Positions 5,231 through 7,466 of a DNA stretch of 7,466 nucleotides are shown in pieces. The translations under genes and the position numbers were made by a program. Source of the DNA: Gemmiger_A avium (lineage in GTDB: Bacteria > Bacillota > Clostridia > Oscillospirales > Ruminococcaceae); assembly GCA_019114585.1 (NCBI GenBank), contig DXFE01000063.1, positions 1 through 7,466 on the forward strand, written 5' to 3'. Each line of letters starts with the position of its first letter. Positions within the stretch are counted from its first letter, which is position 1. Below the pieces are notes generated by a model. The model was not told the origin of the DNA. It did no database searches and worked only from the letters and a program-made list of their open reading frames with translations.

Positions 5231-7466
5231 TCAGCGCACCGGGCAGACGCCGTTGGCGCAGTCCGAAGCGCCGATGTCCAGCTCGGTCTCCTCATGCTCG
5301 TAGCGGGTGAGCAGCGAGGGGTTGAAGGGGCGCATGGCGGCCCGGCGGCGGTCGTACTCGGCCTTGTCGATGGCCTCGTAGGGCATCAGCTCATAGAAGC
5401 TGTCGTCGTAGCTCAAAAAGCTCAGGGCCACCACCTCGTCCCAGTGGTCCCACACCCACTGCTCCACCTGGTCCCACTCGTCGTTGCGCACATGGATGGT
5501 CACCGAGCAGTTGTGGTCCACATAGTTCTCCATGAACATCTTGTAGGTCTCCAGCTGTTCGATGGCGGTCACGTCGGCCTTGACCCGGCCGGCCGGGGCC
5601 TGCACCGGGAACTCCACCACCTTGGTGGTGGGGTCGTCCGGGTCCTGGCCCACCTCGGGCAGCACCGGGTAGCCCAGGTCCTCGCAGACCTTGCACAGCG
5701 GGTCGGCGGCCGAGATCCGCACCCGGCGGATGTAGTAGGGCGCGTGGGAGTAATGGACCCCGCTGGACACGGTGGGCAGCAGCGACAGGGTGCCCTCCGG
5801 CTTGACGGTGGTCACCAGCAGCGGCCGGCGCCCGCCCAGCTGCCCGGCGATCTCGTCGGCGGCCCGGCGGGCGGTCTCGCGCAGTTCCCGCAGCAGCGCC
5901 GCCTGGTCCTCCCGGCTCATGCCGGTGGCGTTGACCATGTCCTGCCAGCCGGTCAGGCTGCAGCCCAGCAGTTTGTCCCGCTGCTGCACGGCGTTCCAGC
6001 TGAACATCTCCAGCTCCTTGCAGGTCATGCGGTAGCCCGCCCGGGCCGAAAGCCGCTGGGCTTTGAGCAGGGCCGGCCGGTCCAGCGCCCCGTCGTGTAC
6101 AAAGCCCATCAGGTTCACGGTGGTCAGGTTGCACAGGCCGTGGCTGTCCAGCAGGATCTCGCCGCAGGGGTTGCAGCCGTTGAAGTTGGGGCGGCGCCGG
6201 GCGCCGGCCTCCTCATTGATCCAGCCCGGCTCGCCGGAATAGCGCATCTGCTGGATATGCCAGTGCAGTTTCTCCCGGGTGGGCTTTTTCCGGTAGAAGA
6301 TGGAGTTATTGCTCATCTGCCGGTGGGCGATGCTCTTGTCGATCTCCCAGTGGCCGTTCAACTGGCGGTAGAGGTTGGATTTTGCCTGGATGCAGGTCTC
6401 GTCATCCGCGTCCACCAGGCCGATCTCCGAGGTGCGGCGCACACCGCCGGAAACCACGTTCTCGCCGATAATATTGGCGATATCCAGCAGGTCGATGGGG
6501 CGCAGTTGGGTGCGCACTGCGCCATCCCGGGCGCCGGCGGCGGTGACTACTTTGTGGATCTTGTCCAGCATGGTCATCATGGAGCCGGAACCGCTGGCAG
6601 TACCGCCAAAGGTCTTGAGCCGCTCTCCCTTCGGCCGGATGGAGTCATAATTCACCACCAGCGTGGTTATGCCCTCGTACTCCCGGTTGGTGATGAGTTC
6701 AAAATACCGGCTGAGGGCCTGGGCCCACCCTTCCTTGGAATCGCCGATGGCGAGAGTGGCGGTGTCCCGATGGAAAGTAAGGTTGGTGTATTCCAGCCGT
6801 TCGCCTGTGGGTACGGGATCATAGGATTTGTGCAGGATAGTAAGGTCGGTGCGCACCGGCGGCAGCTGTTCAGCGTCGGATTTGAGTACCCGCACCCCTA
6901 CGCCGCTGCCCACCATCAGCAGGTAGAACAGGTCGTGGTAGGCCACGAAGTCGTTGATGACGGTAAAGGCGCAGTTGTAGTTGGCCATGGGATACTTTTC
7001 CGCCACCGGCGTTCCGCCCACCCACAGGGTGCGGCCGGACAAGAACTGCCGCAGATGATAGATGTTGTCGTAAAGTTTCTCCGCCTCTTCCCGGGAAGTG
7101 GGTGCCAGCGAGGTGTTGTATTCCACCGCCCGGCGCACCGTCTCCCACCAGAACTCCCGCCGGCCCTGCTGGGGCAGATACCGGGAATAGGTGCGGGTGT
7201 AGACGAAGGCGCCCAGCTGCTCCATGGGGTTCGGCATATGTTTGTAGGGGCTCAAAAACTCCCGTGTCAGGATGCCGTCCTGCCATTCGCCGCTGGCGCG
7301 CTCCTTTTCCTTCTGCACCCGATAGAGGATGTAGGCCTTGGCGGTGCGGTAGAGCTGCTGCTCGAACAGGGCCTCCTCCACCGTGTCCTGGATGCGCTCG
7401 ATGTCCACGGTCTCCTGGCCGGCGGCCTCCAGCTTGGCCTGTACCGCCTCGGTGACACGGTCCACC
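5231..7466 (-). CDS. nrdJ: Adenosylcobalamin-dependent ribonucleoside-triphosphate reductase, class II (5' end cut by window edge)
   Basis: This cytosolic enzyme reduces ribonucleoside triphosphates to deoxy forms for DNA synthesis, using coenzyme B12 to make a cysteine thiyl radical and so needing no oxygen. Numbering from the first visible codon, all key residues known from the L. leichmannii enzyme are present. C165 (NYNCAF) and C445 (GLCNL) form the reducing pair. C434 with N432 and E436 (NPCGE) is the radical centre. C736 and C741 (DCANGVCPVR) form the C-terminal shuttle pair. The spacings C434-C445 (11) and C736-C741 (5) match that enzyme. SIRPKGERLKTFGGTASG (275-292) and TTVKPEGT (552-559) are further shared blocks. 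Residues 1-55 are the second half of an ATP-cone (IERIQDTVEEAL, AKAYILYR), so activity is probably tuned by ATP/dATP. The apparent GTG start at 7465 is internal, and roughly 40 or more residues are missing. The G+C content seems to drop somewhat upstream of about 6240. Confidence 0.95.
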   Translation of the reverse strand, partial: VDRVTEAVQAKLEAAGQETVDIERIQDTVEEALFEQQLYRTAKAYILYRVQKEKERASGEWQDGILTREFLSPYKHMPNPMEQLGAFVYTRTYSRYLPQQGRREFWWETVRRAVEYNTSLAPTSREEAEKLYDNIYHLRQFLSGRTLWVGGTPVAEKYPMANYNCAFTVINDFVAYHDLFYLLMVGSGVGVRVLKSDAEQLPPVRTDLTILHKSYDPVPTGERLEYTNLTFHRDTATLAIGDSKEGWAQALSRYFELITNREYEGITTLVVNYDSIRPKGERLKTFGGTASGSGSMMTMLDKIHKVVTAAGARDGAVRTQLRPIDLLDIANIIGENVVSGGVRRTSEIGLVDADDETCIQAKSNLYRQLNGHWEIDKSIAHRQMSNNSIFYRKKPTREKLHWHIQQMRYSGEPGWINEEAGARRRPNFNGCNPCGEILLDSHGLCNLTTVNLMGFVHDGALDRPALLKAQRLSARAGYRMTCKELEMFSWNAVQQRDKLLGCSLTGWQDMVNATGMSREDQAALLRELRETARRAADEIAGQLGGRRPLLVTTVKPEGTLSLLPTVSSGVHYSHAPYYIRRVRISAADPLCKVCEDLGYPVLPEVGQDPDDPTTKVVEFPVQAPAGRVKADVTAIEQLETYKMFMENYVDHNCSVTIHVRNDEWDQVEQWVWDHWDEVVALSFLSYDDSFYELMPYEAIDKAEYDRRRAAMRPFNPSLLTRYEHEETELDIGASDCANGVCPVR

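Noticed and set aside
7463..7465. GTG as the start codon of nrdJ
   Set aside because: It falls inside an ATP-cone domain whose first half must lie beyond the window, so it is an internal Val codon. The GTG at base 1 of the mannosidase is rejected for the same reason.
1..7466. Mobile elements, CRISPR arrays, tRNA or rRNA genes, defence systems
   Set aside because: No transposase or integrase motifs, no regularly spaced repeats, no tRNA-like cloverleaf and no rRNA signature were seen; all long coding frames belong to known metabolic or transport families.

Overview
The window looks like chromosomal DNA of a G+C-rich, low-oxygen member of the Firmicutes, perhaps a gut Oscillospiraceae/Ruminococcaceae relative of the Gemmiger, Subdoligranulum or Faecalibacterium type. 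This is inferred from strong AGGAGG-type ribosome binding sites, sigma-A-like promoter elements in AT-rich islands, GC-rich codon use, a CUT1 sugar transporter with no ATPase gene beside it, and an adenosylcobalamin-dependent ribonucleotide reductase of the Lactobacillus leichmannii type. Coding DNA is very G+C rich (about 72% in the first 60 bases), while the two main regulatory gaps fall to roughly 30-40%. Genus-level placement is a guess.

Left half, plus strand (1-3987): a carbohydrate-use cluster. It opens with the C-terminal third of a GH38 alpha-mannosidase cut by the window edge. A 259-bp gap follows, whose AT-rich first part holds a nested inverted repeat and a likely -10 box. Then come two overlapping CUT1 ABC permease genes, a perfect 13-bp-stem hairpin, two GC-only dyads, and a 270-residue xylose-isomerase-like TIM-barrel sugar isomerase/epimerase. 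Together they suggest uptake of a small (possibly mannose-containing) oligosaccharide, glycosidic cleavage and conversion of the released sugar. Neither the substrate-binding protein nor the transporter ATPase is encoded here.

Right half, minus strand (4070-7466): a complete 319-residue calcium/cation antiporter (CaCA family) and, upstream of it, a class II ribonucleotide reductase (nrdJ) whose N-terminus, including the first part of an ATP-cone, lies beyond the right edge. The 201-bp gap between them holds a GC-rich hairpin that probably ends nrdJ transcription. It also holds a near-consensus sigma-A promoter for the antiporter, whose TTGACA -35 box sits in the loop of a second dyad. The two halves converge in an 82-bp gap (3988-4069) with no convincing U-tailed terminator.

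No mobile element, CRISPR array, tRNA, rRNA or recognisable riboswitch was found. The coding content is conventional. The less ordinary points are the regulatory architecture of the two AT-rich gaps, the hairpin cluster inside the sugar operon, the permease pair without a binding protein, and the ATP-cone on an RTPR-type reductase. I saw no clearly new biological system.
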